Of a DNA stretch of 8,542 bases, positions 1 to 5,905 are shown one piece after another; within the stretch, counting starts at the first letter, position 1, and each line of letters begins with the position of its first letter. Made by a program: the position numbers and the translations under genes. Origin of the DNA: Halanaerobium sp. (lineage in GTDB: Bacteria; Bacillota; Halanaerobiia; Halanaerobiales; Halanaerobiaceae); NCBI GenBank assembly GCA_003070825.1, contig QBLP01000065.1:1-8542 (forward strand), given 5' to 3'. The notes under the pieces are model-generated. The model did no database searches, was not told where the DNA came from, and worked only from the letters and a program-made list of their open reading frames with translations.

Positions 1-28
1 GAAGTAGAGTAGAGAAAGGAATGATCAT

Positions 29-1189
29 ATGAATTTTGTATTTATATCACCGTATTTTCCAAACAATTTTTATAATTTCTGTGTGGAACTTAAAAATGCC
101 GGGGTCAATGTGCTCGGAATTGGTGACATGGCCTATTCAGAAATGAGAAGTGAGCTGAGAGATTCTCTGACAGAATATTATAGAGTTGATAATATGGAGG
201 ACTATTCGCAGCTGCTTAAAGCCTGCGGATATTTTACCCATAAGTATGGAAAAATTGATCGGATTGAGTCGAATAATGAACACTGGCTGGAAAAAGATGC
301 CCGTTTGAGAACTGATTTTAATGTTCAGGGTTTAAAAATTGATGAGATTGAAGCGATGAAGTACAAATCAAAAATGAAAGAGGTCTTTAATCAGGCAGGT
401 CTAAATACCGCTAGGGGTAGGGTTGTTAATAGTCTACAGGAAGCAGAAGAATTTATTGCTGAGGTTGATTACCCGGTGGTTGTTAAACCTGACAGCGGTG
501 TAGGAGCATCCGAAACCTTTAAAATTAACAATCACGATGAGCTGCTGAATTTTTTCAATAATAAACTGGACCTTGATTATATTATGGAAGAATATATCGA
601 AGGTAAAATTCATACTTTTGATGGTCTAACAGACCAGAACGGTGAAATTGTGTTTTCCTCGTCGATGGTTTATAAGGGTGGAATTATGGAAACTGTTAAT
701 GAGGGGCTTGATATGTATTATTATATACCGCGTGAGCTGCCTGAAGATATAGTGGAGGCAGGTATGAAAACAGCTCAGGCTTTTAAAATCAAGGAAAGAT
801 TTTTTCACTTTGAATATTTTAAGCTTGCTGACGGCAAAATTGTTGCGCTCGAGGTTAATATGCGTCCCCCGGGTGGACTGACCCTTGATATGTTTAATTA
901 TGCTAATGATATCAATATTTATAAAGCCTATGCGGAGCTTGTCGTTCAGGGAAGTTTTAATGAAGATATTAGTCGAAAATATAACTGCTTTTATATCGGC
1001 CGCAAGAATTTTATCAATTACAAACATTCTTTAGAAGATATTTTAAACAATTATGGAGATTATATAGTTCTGCATGAGCCAATTTCTCCCATTTTAGCTC
1101 CGGCTATTGGAGATTATGGAATCATCTTGAGAACTAAGGATTTAGAGCAGGGTAAAGAAGCAGTTAAATATGCAGTAGATAAGTATTAA
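29..1189 (+). CDS. ATP-grasp domain protein (carbamoyl-phosphate-synthase/carboxylate-amine ligase-like)
   Basis: A 386-residue ATP-grasp enzyme. The family activates a carboxylate with ATP as an acyl-phosphate and joins it to an amine, thiol or similar nucleophile. Residues 1-100 look like the N-terminal pre-ATP-grasp Rossmann-like part (MNFVFISPYF). The ATP-grasp fold follows: the nucleotide-binding lysine with its glycine loop at VVKPDSGVGAS (K153), an adenine-side hinge at MEEYIEG (186-192), and the metal/phosphate motif ALEVNMRPPGG (E275, N277, R279). All expected catalytic positions are present, so the enzyme is probably active. The ATG at 29 follows AAAGGA at a good distance. Only 27 bases separate it from the downstream esterase on the same strand, so the two are probably co-transcribed. 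The substrate cannot be read from the sequence. It is not a full carbamoyl-phosphate synthase, being one ATP-grasp module only. The promoter lies outside the window. Confidence 0.88.
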   Translation: MNFVFISPYFPNNFYNFCVELKNAGVNVLGIGDMAYSEMRSELRDSLTEYYRVDNMEDYSQLLKACGYFTHKYGKIDRIESNNEHWLEKDARLRTDFNVQGLKIDEIEAMKYKSKMKEVFNQAGLNTARGRVVNSLQEAEEFIAEVDYPVVVKPDSGVGASETFKINNHDELLNFFNNKLDLDYIMEEYIEGKIHTFDGLTDQNGEIVFSSSMVYKGGIMETVNEGLDMYYYIPRELPEDIVEAGMKTAQAFKIKERFFHFEYFKLADGKIVALEVNMRPPGGLTLDMFNYANDINIYKAYAELVVQGSFNEDISRKYNCFYIGRKNFINYKHSLEDILNNYGDYIVLHEPISPILAPAIGDYGIILRTKDLEQGKEAVKYAVDKY

Positions 1190-1222
1190 TGTTTTTTTAT
1201 ATAGAAAGTAGGGACTATGATT

Positions 1223-1975
1223 ATGATGAAGATAGAATACAGGAGCTTTTACAGTTCAAATTTAAATAGAGAGATGCCATTTAAAATCTACGGACACGCG
1301 GGAAAACCGATGCTTGTTTTTCCTTCATCGGGCGGCAGTTTTCATGAGTATGAAGATTTTGGTATGATTGATGCCATCTGGCCTTTTATTGAAAACGGTG
1401 AGATAACAGTTTATGCAGCCAGCAGTGTTGATGCTGATTCCTGGCTTAATTATGGAATGCACTCCCATGATAAGGCTGTAATCCACAACAGCTATGATCA
1501 GTATATTGTGGATGAACTGCTGCCTCTGATTAAATACCACTCCAACTGGCAGGGAGGGTTAATTACCACCGGCTGCAGTATGGGAGCCTATCATGCAGTT
1601 AATTTTTACTTTAAGCACCCTGATGCCTTTGACACTGCTGTTGCCTTAAGCGGAATTTATGACGCCAGATTTTTTACCGGTGATTATATGGACACTGAGG
1701 TTTATTTTAATTCCCCGGTTGATTATCTAAGAGAACTTGAAGATGACTGGTATCTCAACCACTATCGGAAAAATAAATTAATTGTCTGTGCCGGTCAGGG
1801 CAGGTGGGAGGAAGATACTTTAAGGGACACCAGACTTTTAGATACAATTCTGGCTGAAAAAGATATTCCTGCCTGGTTTGATTACTGGGGTTATGATGTT
1901 GATCATGACTGGACAGGCTGGAGAGAGCAGATGCCTTACTTTTTGGGGAAACTTAAAGAGGAAGGAATTATTTAA
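1223..1975 (+). CDS. Small esterase of the alpha/beta-hydrolase fold (COG4947-like)
   Basis: A cytosolic esterase-type alpha/beta hydrolase of 250 residues. The nucleophile elbow is GCSMG (S119, numbering from the ATG at 1223), preceded by the oxyanion-strand motif VFPSSGG (about 32-38). A candidate catalytic histidine is H228 in DVDHDW, and the acidic residue probably lies near CAGQGRWEED. No signal peptide or membrane segment is visible. In-frame ATGs occur at 1217, 1223 and 1226. The weak GTAGGG ribosome site (1208-1213) is only 3 bases from 1217 but 9 from 1223, so 1223 is preferred. The gene lies 27-33 bases after the ATP-grasp gene and before a second esterase, which suggests a shared pathway in which this enzyme hydrolyses or transfers an ester or amide. 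Resemblance to COG4947 esterases is by recall of the family pattern. The real substrate is unknown. Confidence 0.83.
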   Translation: MMKIEYRSFYSSNLNREMPFKIYGHAGKPMLVFPSSGGSFHEYEDFGMIDAIWPFIENGEITVYAASSVDADSWLNYGMHSHDKAVIHNSYDQYIVDELLPLIKYHSNWQGGLITTGCSMGAYHAVNFYFKHPDAFDTAVALSGIYDARFFTGDYMDTEVYFNSPVDYLRELEDDWYLNHYRKNKLIVCAGQGRWEEDTLRDTRLLDTILAEKDIPAWFDYWGYDVDHDWTGWREQMPYFLGKLKEEGII

Positions 1976-2051
1976 TTGACAATAATTTAAATGAATATTG
2001 GATTATGAAAACCAAAGAATTGATAATAATTGCTGGTAGAGGGGTTTGTGC

Positions 2052-3095
2052 ATGCTAAAAGAAAAGATAGATATAAAAATAATTGAAGACTTTTATTCTG
2101 AGGTGCTGGATAATAAAAGAAAGATAAGAATTTATTTACCGCCTTCTTATTCGGCACATAAAAACAAAGATTATCCGGTCTTATATGTTCACGACGGCCA
2201 GAATGTTTTTCACGGCAAAGAATCTTTTTCTGGTGATTCCTGGAATCTCCATCAGACTGCTGAAATGTTAATCAAGGAAAATTTGATAGAAGAAATAATC
2301 ATTGTGGCTGTCGATAATATGGGTGAAGAGAGGCTGAGTGAATACGCTCATCAGGACGGCTTTTATCAGGGAAAAAAAGTTGAAGCTCACGGTTTTGATT
2401 ATGAGAAATTTCTGGTTAGGGAATTGATGCCTTTTATTGCTGAACATTATAGGATTAAAGAGGGGCCAGAAAACACAGCTTTAATGGGATCTTCAATGGG
2501 AGGTCTCGTTACTTTCAATATCGGTTTAAGAAGAACTGATCTCTTTTCAAAGCTCGCCGTTATGTCACCATCTTTCTGGTGGGGAAAAACTTCTCCTATT
2601 GAAAAGATTAACTCCTTTAAATATCAGAACCTTAATTCTAAAATCTGGCTGGATACAGGTGAGGCAGAAGGAAGGTTTATGTCTTTTACTGAGAAGGTGA
2701 TTTCTGAACTAAAACATTTAAAAACCGATTTAAATCTCGATTTAATCTACTATCAGGTGCCTGGGGCTAAACACAGCGAAAAAGCCTGGGCGGCCAGGGT
2801 CCGCTGCCCCTTACTCTATTTTTACGGAGATATTGGAGAAATTAAAAAAATTGAACTTATTGGCAGTAAAAAGATAAATCTTAAGGGAGCTAAAAAAAGA
2901 ATCAACCCAATTGTAACTTTTGACAGCAGTTTTAAGATGACAGCCCTGGAGGGAGAATTTAAATCACTCAAGCCAGAGGTCTTAAAAATTAATGGAAATG
3001 GAGTTCTAACTCCCAGAAAAACTGGCAGAGCAGAAATTGAATTCAAGGCTTTTGGTTACAGAGCTCGCAAAAAAATTAAAATAGTGAAAAAATAA
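2052..3095 (+). CDS. Putative esterase (PF00756-like, Fes/EstD type) with C-terminal Ig-like tail
   Basis: A 347-residue alpha/beta hydrolase resembling enterochelin-esterase and esterase-D-like proteins. The N-terminal part has the family start (RKIRIYLPPSY) and YPVLYVHDGQNVF (41-53). The nucleophile elbow is GSSMGG with S148, the acidic candidate is D201 in WLDTGEAEG, and the catalytic histidine candidate is H241 in PGAKHSEKAW. Residues about 265-345 form a separate beta-rich module ending in NGNGVLTPRKTGRAEIEF, which resembles a bacterial Ig-like (BIG2) repeat. That is unusual for a protein without a visible signal peptide. ATG 2052 is chosen because AGAGGGG (2038-2044) lies 7 bases before it. 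An upstream TTG at 2046 is too close to that site. It lies 76 bases after the small esterase and probably acts with it and the ATP-grasp enzyme. The hydrolase call is strong; siderophore-ester or other specificity is not established. Confidence 0.84.
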   Translation: MLKEKIDIKIIEDFYSEVLDNKRKIRIYLPPSYSAHKNKDYPVLYVHDGQNVFHGKESFSGDSWNLHQTAEMLIKENLIEEIIIVAVDNMGEERLSEYAHQDGFYQGKKVEAHGFDYEKFLVRELMPFIAEHYRIKEGPENTALMGSSMGGLVTFNIGLRRTDLFSKLAVMSPSFWWGKTSPIEKINSFKYQNLNSKIWLDTGEAEGRFMSFTEKVISELKHLKTDLNLDLIYYQVPGAKHSEKAWAARVRCPLLYFYGDIGEIKKIELIGSKKINLKGAKKRINPIVTFDSSFKMTALEGEFKSLKPEVLKINGNGVLTPRKTGRAEIEFKAFGYRARKKIKIVKK

Positions 3096-3281
3096 TGCAA
3101 ACTCTCTAATCAATATATTGAAACTGTTGTGAAGTATATTTTAAATATTGGAGAAGAAATTTCTTTAAACGAGTTGGATCAAAAGTCCAAAAAGATTTCA
3201 GCTGAAGGGAGTGCTGTAATTATGACTATAGCAGAGAAAATTTATCATGATGGAAAAGAAGAAGGAAGAGAAGAAGGTTAA
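3096..3281 (+). pseudogene. Decayed C-terminal tail of an Rpn-family nuclease/putative transposase
   Basis: Directly after the esterase stop, the same frame stays open for about 61 codons and reads QYIETVVKYILNIGEEISL, then an alpha-helical stretch, ending in the charged tail MTIAEKIYHDGKEEGREEG. This is the characteristic end of Rpn (PF04754, 'transposase_31') proteins: a helix followed by Lys/Glu-Gly repeats. The PD-(D/E)XK nuclease core that should lie upstream (about 200 residues) is absent. No start codon with a ribosome site is available; the only ATG (3222) would give 19 residues. It is therefore a remnant left by deletion of the 5' part, not a working gene. The call rests on tail pattern alone, and such Lys/Glu/Gly tails are low-complexity, so the family name is moderately sure. 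Confidence 0.6.
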
Positions 3282-3305
3282 TATAGTAAGTGCTGTTTAA
3301 TATTT

Positions 3306-3323
3306 AACAATCACGATATTGTT
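3306..3323. promoter_or_regulatory. Candidate operator: inverted repeat just upstream of the DUF305 -35 box
   Basis: AACAAT (3306-3311) and ATTGTT (3318-3323) form perfect 6-base arms separated by 6 bases and end one base before the TTGACA box at 3325. The position suits a dimeric activator or repressor. The arms are short and AT-rich, so chance is possible. Confidence 0.3.
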
Positions 3324-3324
3324 G

Positions 3325-3353
3325 TTGACAGAATTAAACCCGAGTGTTATACT
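3325..3353 (+). promoter_or_regulatory. Strong sigma-A-type promoter for the DUF305-SHOCT operon
   Basis: A perfect -35 box TTGACA (3325-3330) is followed after exactly 17 bases by TATACT (3348-3353), preceded by an extended -10 TG (3345-3346). Transcription should start near 3360, giving a leader of about 48 bases before the ATG at 3408. This placement excludes the in-frame ATG at 3354 as a start, because it would lie at or upstream of the transcript's 5' end. Confidence 0.82.
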
Positions 3354-3370
3354 ATGTTTAAGATACATTG

Positions 3371-3387
3371 CAGGGGTATCCTGGGGT
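3371..3387. promoter_or_regulatory. G-rich leader element with GGGGT direct repeats, possible regulator site
   Basis: In the operon's 5' leader, GGGGT occurs at 3373-3377 and 3383-3387, exactly 10 bases apart and so on the same helix face. CAGG (3371-3374) and CCTG (3380-3383) also form a small inverted repeat. G-tracts stand out in this AT-rich DNA and lie just downstream of the expected start site, where a repressor could act. Metal-sensor operators can be G/C-tract based, but I cannot assign a regulator. Weak evidence. Confidence 0.25.
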
Positions 3388-3407
3388 TGAAAAAGGAGGA
3401 AGTTAGA

Positions 3408-3977
3408 ATGAAAATAAGATCACTGCTAACTTTAATCATAGTTTTAGTAATTGGATCTTTTTCTATTGTTTTGGCTCAGCCTGGATTTGGACCTGGATCA
3501 ATGCCGGGGCCAGGGATGATGGGGCCGGGAATGATGGAATCAGTTGACAGTGAGTATGATTTTTTAGTTAAAATGATACCACATCATGAAGAAGCAGTTT
3601 ACAATGCAAAGATTCTAAGAGATAACACAAATAGAGAAGAGATGCGTGAATTTGCTAGAGATATTATAAAAGTACAGACTCAGGAAATTGAAGAAATGAA
3701 AAAATATCTGGCTGAGTGGTATCCTGACAGAACAAATAATTATCAGTACCAGCCGATGATGGGAGATTATAAAAATCTTAGTGGTGAAGAGCTGGATTAT
3801 GCCTTTTTAGAAGATATGATTTTTCACCACATGGGAGCAGTTATGATGTCACAGCAGTTAATTGTACAGGATCTGGCTGAACACCGCTCTGTATATTTGC
3901 TGGCTCAGAGTATTAGAGACAGTCAGCGTCAGGAAATTTTTATGATGCGTGATTGGCTTGATAAATGGTATAACTGA
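3408..3977 (+). CDS. Exported DUF305 protein, duplicated, Met/His-rich (putative metal-binding)
   Basis: A 189-residue secreted or surface protein of the DUF305 family (PF03713), a ferritin-like helical family often found beside metal-handling genes. Residues 1-23 form a signal peptide (KIRSLL, hydrophobic core, cleavage after VLA). No lipobox cysteine is present. A Met/Gly/Pro linker follows (SMPGPGMMGPGMM, 31-43), then two copies of the DUF305 unit. Unit one has MIPHHEEAV (H59-H60) and later QTQEIEEM to W104. Unit two has MIFHHMGAV (H140-H141) and SQRQEIFMM to W187. The copies are offset by 81-83 residues, so the protein is an internal tandem duplication. The start at 3408 is chosen because AAAGGAGGA (3392-3400) precedes it and the promoter lies upstream. 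It heads an operon with the SHOCT membrane protein 27 bases downstream. Paired His and clustered Met suggest copper or a similar soft metal, but this is inference. Confidence 0.9.
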   Translation: MKIRSLLTLIIVLVIGSFSIVLAQPGFGPGSMPGPGMMGPGMMESVDSEYDFLVKMIPHHEEAVYNAKILRDNTNREEMREFARDIIKVQTQEIEEMKKYLAEWYPDRTNNYQYQPMMGDYKNLSGEELDYAFLEDMIFHHMGAVMMSQQLIVQDLAEHRSVYLLAQSIRDSQRQEIFMMRDWLDKWYN

Positions 3978-4004
3978 AGTAATAATTTTAAAACAGGAGG
4001 GATA

Positions 4005-4325
4005 ATGATGATGGGATTTGGCCCTGGAATGATGGGTGGAGGATTTTCAATTATATTCTGGATAGTAATCATTGGAGTAGTATATTATTTCTTTAAAGAA
4101 TATAACAGACATAACCATAATAATAGTCATGATCGTAGAAGTGGTGGCCCGGATTATAAGGGGCGAAGAAATTTTGATGATAATCGAGATGAATTTAATA
4201 ATAGAAAAGAAATTGAATATAGAAAAAGTGAAGATAGTGCAGAAAAGATTGCCAGAGAGCGTTATGCTAAAGGCGAAATTACTAAAGAAGAATTGAAAGA
4301 AATACTTGATAATTTAAATAATTAG
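4005..4325 (+). CDS. Single-pass membrane protein with C-terminal SHOCT domain
   Basis: A 106-residue protein. The N-terminus is Met/Gly-rich (MMMGFGPGMMGGGF), then one membrane helix (about 15-30, SIIFWIVIIGVVYYFF). A hydrophilic His/Asn/Arg/Asp linker follows, and a SHOCT domain ends the protein (about 78-104, EKIARERYAKGEITKEELKEIL). SHOCT is a short oligomerisation-type helix pair found at the ends of many membrane or surface proteins, with no enzymatic role. The GFGPGMM motif also occurs, nearly unchanged, in the secreted DUF305 protein just upstream, suggesting a shared metal ligand or partner surface. AGGAGG (3995-4000) serves ATGs at 4005, 4008 or 4011; 4008 has the best spacing, so the first residue is uncertain by one or two Met. 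Co-transcription with the DUF305 gene is likely from the 27-base gap and lack of a terminator. Confidence 0.85.
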   Translation: MMMGFGPGMMGGGFSIIFWIVIIGVVYYFFKEYNRHNHNNSHDRRSGGPDYKGRRNFDDNRDEFNNRKEIEYRKSEDSAEKIARERYAKGEITKEELKEILDNLNN

Positions 4326-4337
4326 ATTTAAAATATA

Positions 4338-4354
4338 AGGAGGAATAATGATGA
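4338..4354 (+). pseudogene. Orphan ribosome-binding site and start codon cut off by the IS element
   Basis: AGGAGGAATAATGATGA reads as a strong Shine-Dalgarno followed by ATG codons at 4348 and 4351, 12 bases after the SHOCT stop. It looks like the start of a third operon gene. The transposon end begins directly after it. If the element (4355-5911) is removed, the frame continues into the right flank as MMSNILYL and stops, so any original gene body is no longer there. With the element present, the ATG opens a meaningless 26-codon frame into the element (to 4428). Either a gene was lost by an additional deletion or the site was never a full gene. Confidence 0.5.
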
Positions 4355-4640
4355 TTGACATCCTCCCCGCCCGTTCCTATCGTCACGAACGAGGATTCCT
4401 TAAAAGAACTTGCGAGGTTGTCGAATGATTAGAAGACAGTCTATTTCTAGTAGCCCAATATGACTTCGACTTCAGGCTGTGCCATCAGCCCTCCTGAGAT
4501 AGCCGACTATACATTTCACTAACTCTCCTTTTTATAACGCATTGTTGAGTTAGTATGAAGGGCATCGAGCCCTCCTCATTAGTATAATCCTAGCATTATG
4601 CTAATATAGGCACTCAGGCACTTAGACTATTACCATCTAA
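4355..4640 (-). ncRNA. Putative omega RNA (reRNA) of the IS element, with guide reading into the flank
   Basis: The non-coding 3' side of tnpB to the right end is where TnpB systems encode omega RNA, in the same direction as tnpB. The stretch is rich in stems: TAGC/GCTA (4591-4594 with 4600-4603), AGGGC/GCCCT (4559-4563 with 4569-4573), ACTAACTC/GAGTTAGT (4518-4525 with 4547-4554), GGCTG/CAGCC (4475-4479 with 4486-4490), and the right-end hairpin (4360-4396). The RNA should run past 4355, so its guide would be the flank below 4355 (TCATCATTATTCCTCC). The 5' end is not determinable and may overlap the tnpB stop. Confidence 0.6.
4360..4396. repeat. Right-end subterminal hairpin of the IS element
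   Basis: Outer arms ATCCTC (4360-4365) and GAGGAT (4391-4396) enclose inner arms GTTC (4373-4376) and GAAC (4387-4390), with a bulge CCCGCCC on one side. A bulged imperfect hairpin near the end is what Y1 TnpA recognises in IS200/IS605 elements. It also forms the 3' stem of the omega RNA. Confidence 0.7.
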
Positions 4641-5725
4641 GTAGGTTGTTGCTCTAAATATTTATTAGATATATTACGACTTGCATTTAAATCAGAGTGG
4701 ATATGATTACCACACTCGCAAGAGTATAGATTAGCTTTGCGGTTAGATTTTTTAATTTTGTTGCATTTAGAACAACTCTGGGAGGTATATTTAGGATTTA
4801 TATATTCCACCTTAATCCCAACTAATTCAGCCTTATATTGAATAAATTGTTGGAGTTGATAGAAAGTCCAGCTGTGGATGTTTCTATCAGCTCTATTAAG
4901 ACTCCTAGCAGTATTTCGGATATTCTCTAGATTTTCCATAATTATAGTCCCAACTTTCTTTTGCACAGCAAAATTAATAAGCTGGCGGCTAATTTTATGG
5001 TTTAAATCAGTCATCCATCTCTGCTCTTTGTCATTAATTCTTTTAATAGCTTTAACTTTTTTAGATTGACCCAGTTTTCTTCTTAACATACGATATTTTT
5101 TACGGATAAAACCTGCCTGTTTACCATTATAAAATTGGCGATTAATTTCTTTACCTTGAGGGGTTTTAACACTGGCAACCGCTAATTGTCGAAGTGCTAT
5201 GTCAATTCCCATTAAATTAGAGTTAGAAGTTTTTTTAGCAGCAATTTTAATTGTTACAGCAAAGTACCATTTACCTCTTTTGTGGAAGAGACTGGCTTTA
5301 CCTAATTTGCAGCCACTATCGATATGCTTCTGCAGCTTTTCAAATCTTTCAGTCTGCTTAACAGGGAAGGCAAATCTCTGACATTTAGTAGTATAAAAAG
5401 GGATTGAAATTATATGGTGATCAATTTTATAATTTTGATTATTATAGCAGATAGGCTGGTTAGCTTTGAATTCGATATTATCTTTATCAGAACCAGAATT
5501 TAAAAATAGTTTATAGAGAGTTTTAACTTCTCTAATATTCTGATTCTTAACAGCGGCAGGTAGGTTTATCTCTTTAAAGTCAGCAGAACTTAATTTAATT
5601 TCTCCTGCTTTAAGTTTGGCAGCGACAGCCTGACGATTTTTAACTACTTCTGCAATGTTATTTAAGAATATATATTTTTTTCTTTTAGTTGGCTTTAATA
5701 ACTCCAGCACATATGTTAATTGCAT
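4637..5725 (-). CDS. tnpB: TnpB, RNA-guided DNA endonuclease of an IS200/IS605-family element
   Basis: TnpB uses an omega RNA to cut DNA next to a transposon-associated motif, favouring retention of the element; it is the ancestor group of Cas12. Numbering from the chosen start gives 362 residues. RuvC-I is GIDIALRQLAV with D175, RuvC-II is IIMENLENI with E264, and RuvC-III is DLNASRNI with D345. A zinc-ribbon CSKC (C318, C321) with CEC (C336, C338) lies between the last two. The acidic triad is complete and the length normal, so the nuclease is predicted active. An in-frame ATG six codons upstream (5743) lacks a ribosome site. The ATG at 5725 follows AAAAAGGTG (plus 5732-5740) at 6 bases and is preferred. 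The N-terminal region (MQLTYVLELLKPTKRKK) is family-typical. It is transcribed opposite to its neighbours from its own promoter. Confidence 0.93.
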   Translation of the reverse strand: MQLTYVLELLKPTKRKKYIFLNNIAEVVKNRQAVAAKLKAGEIKLSSADFKEINLPAAVKNQNIREVKTLYKLFLNSGSDKDNIEFKANQPICYNNQNYKIDHHIISIPFYTTKCQRFAFPVKQTERFEKLQKHIDSGCKLGKASLFHKRGKWYFAVTIKIAAKKTSNSNLMGIDIALRQLAVASVKTPQGKEINRQFYNGKQAGFIRKKYRMLRRKLGQSKKVKAIKRINDKEQRWMTDLNHKISRQLINFAVQKKVGTIIMENLENIRNTARSLNRADRNIHSWTFYQLQQFIQYKAELVGIKVEYINPKYTSQSCSKCNKIKKSNRKANLYSCECGNHIHSDLNASRNISNKYLEQQPT

Positions 5726-5800
5726 ATCAAACACCTTTTTCATTAATTATTAATATCAATGATATTTTAAACCAATGCAAAAAACTTTATTACTAAGTAT

Positions 5801-5829
5801 ATTATACCACTAAAAGAACAAACGTTCAA
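5801..5829 (-). promoter_or_regulatory. Promoter of tnpB
   Basis: On the minus strand TTGAAC (plus 5824-5829) and TATAAT (plus 5801-5806) are 17 bases apart, with an extended -10 TG. The -10 box is perfect and the -35 differs at one or two bases from consensus. It lies inside the element about 75 bases before the tnpB start, so expression travels with the element. Confidence 0.72.
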
Positions 5830-5857
5830 CAGATATAAAGCTTTTTTAAATATAAAC

Positions 5858-5905
5858 TAGCCGATTCATCCCCGCCCATTAGCATAAGCGAGGCTTTCTC
5901 GGCTA
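5858..5905. repeat. Left-end subterminal hairpin region of the IS element
   Basis: An outer pair TAGCCGA (5858-5864) and TCGGCTA (5899-5905) encloses an inner hairpin 5870-5893. The inner hairpin has stem CCCCGC with GCGAGG (one mismatch) and an apical TTA-GCA-TAA. On the minus strand the inner hairpin is directly preceded by AAAG, the position of the left guide in IS608. The outer pairing could form an alternative, mutually exclusive fold. Confidence 0.68.

Noticed and set aside
626..1027. Minus-strand open frames within the ATP-grasp, esterase, DUF4256 and HD genes
   Set aside because: They lie wholly or mainly antisense to well-supported genes, lack ribosome sites and show no protein-family features.
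2046..2051. TTG start for the second esterase
   Set aside because: The AGAGGGG site ends only one base before it, while ATG 2052 has normal spacing.
1976..2051. Perfect TTGACA at 1976-1981 as a promoter for the second esterase
   Set aside because: No acceptable -10 box lies 16-18 bases downstream; the nearest candidate is about 21 bases away.
3354..3407. Longer N-terminus of the DUF305 protein from the ATG at 3354
   Set aside because: The ATG lies at the end of the -10 box and upstream of the expected transcript start. It would bury the signal peptide behind 18 residues, and a strong ribosome site serves 3408.
4348..4428. 26-codon frame starting at the orphan ATG
   Set aside because: It is created by the insertion junction and runs through the element's terminal hairpin; its sequence has no protein character.
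4637..5725. TnpB-like nuclease-dead repressor (TldR) instead of TnpB
   Set aside because: The D-E-D triad and zinc cysteines are intact and the element ends are present, so an active TnpB is the simpler reading.
5726..5743. Upstream ATG for tnpB
   Set aside because: No ribosome site precedes it; AAAAAGGTG lies within this stretch and serves the ATG at 5725.
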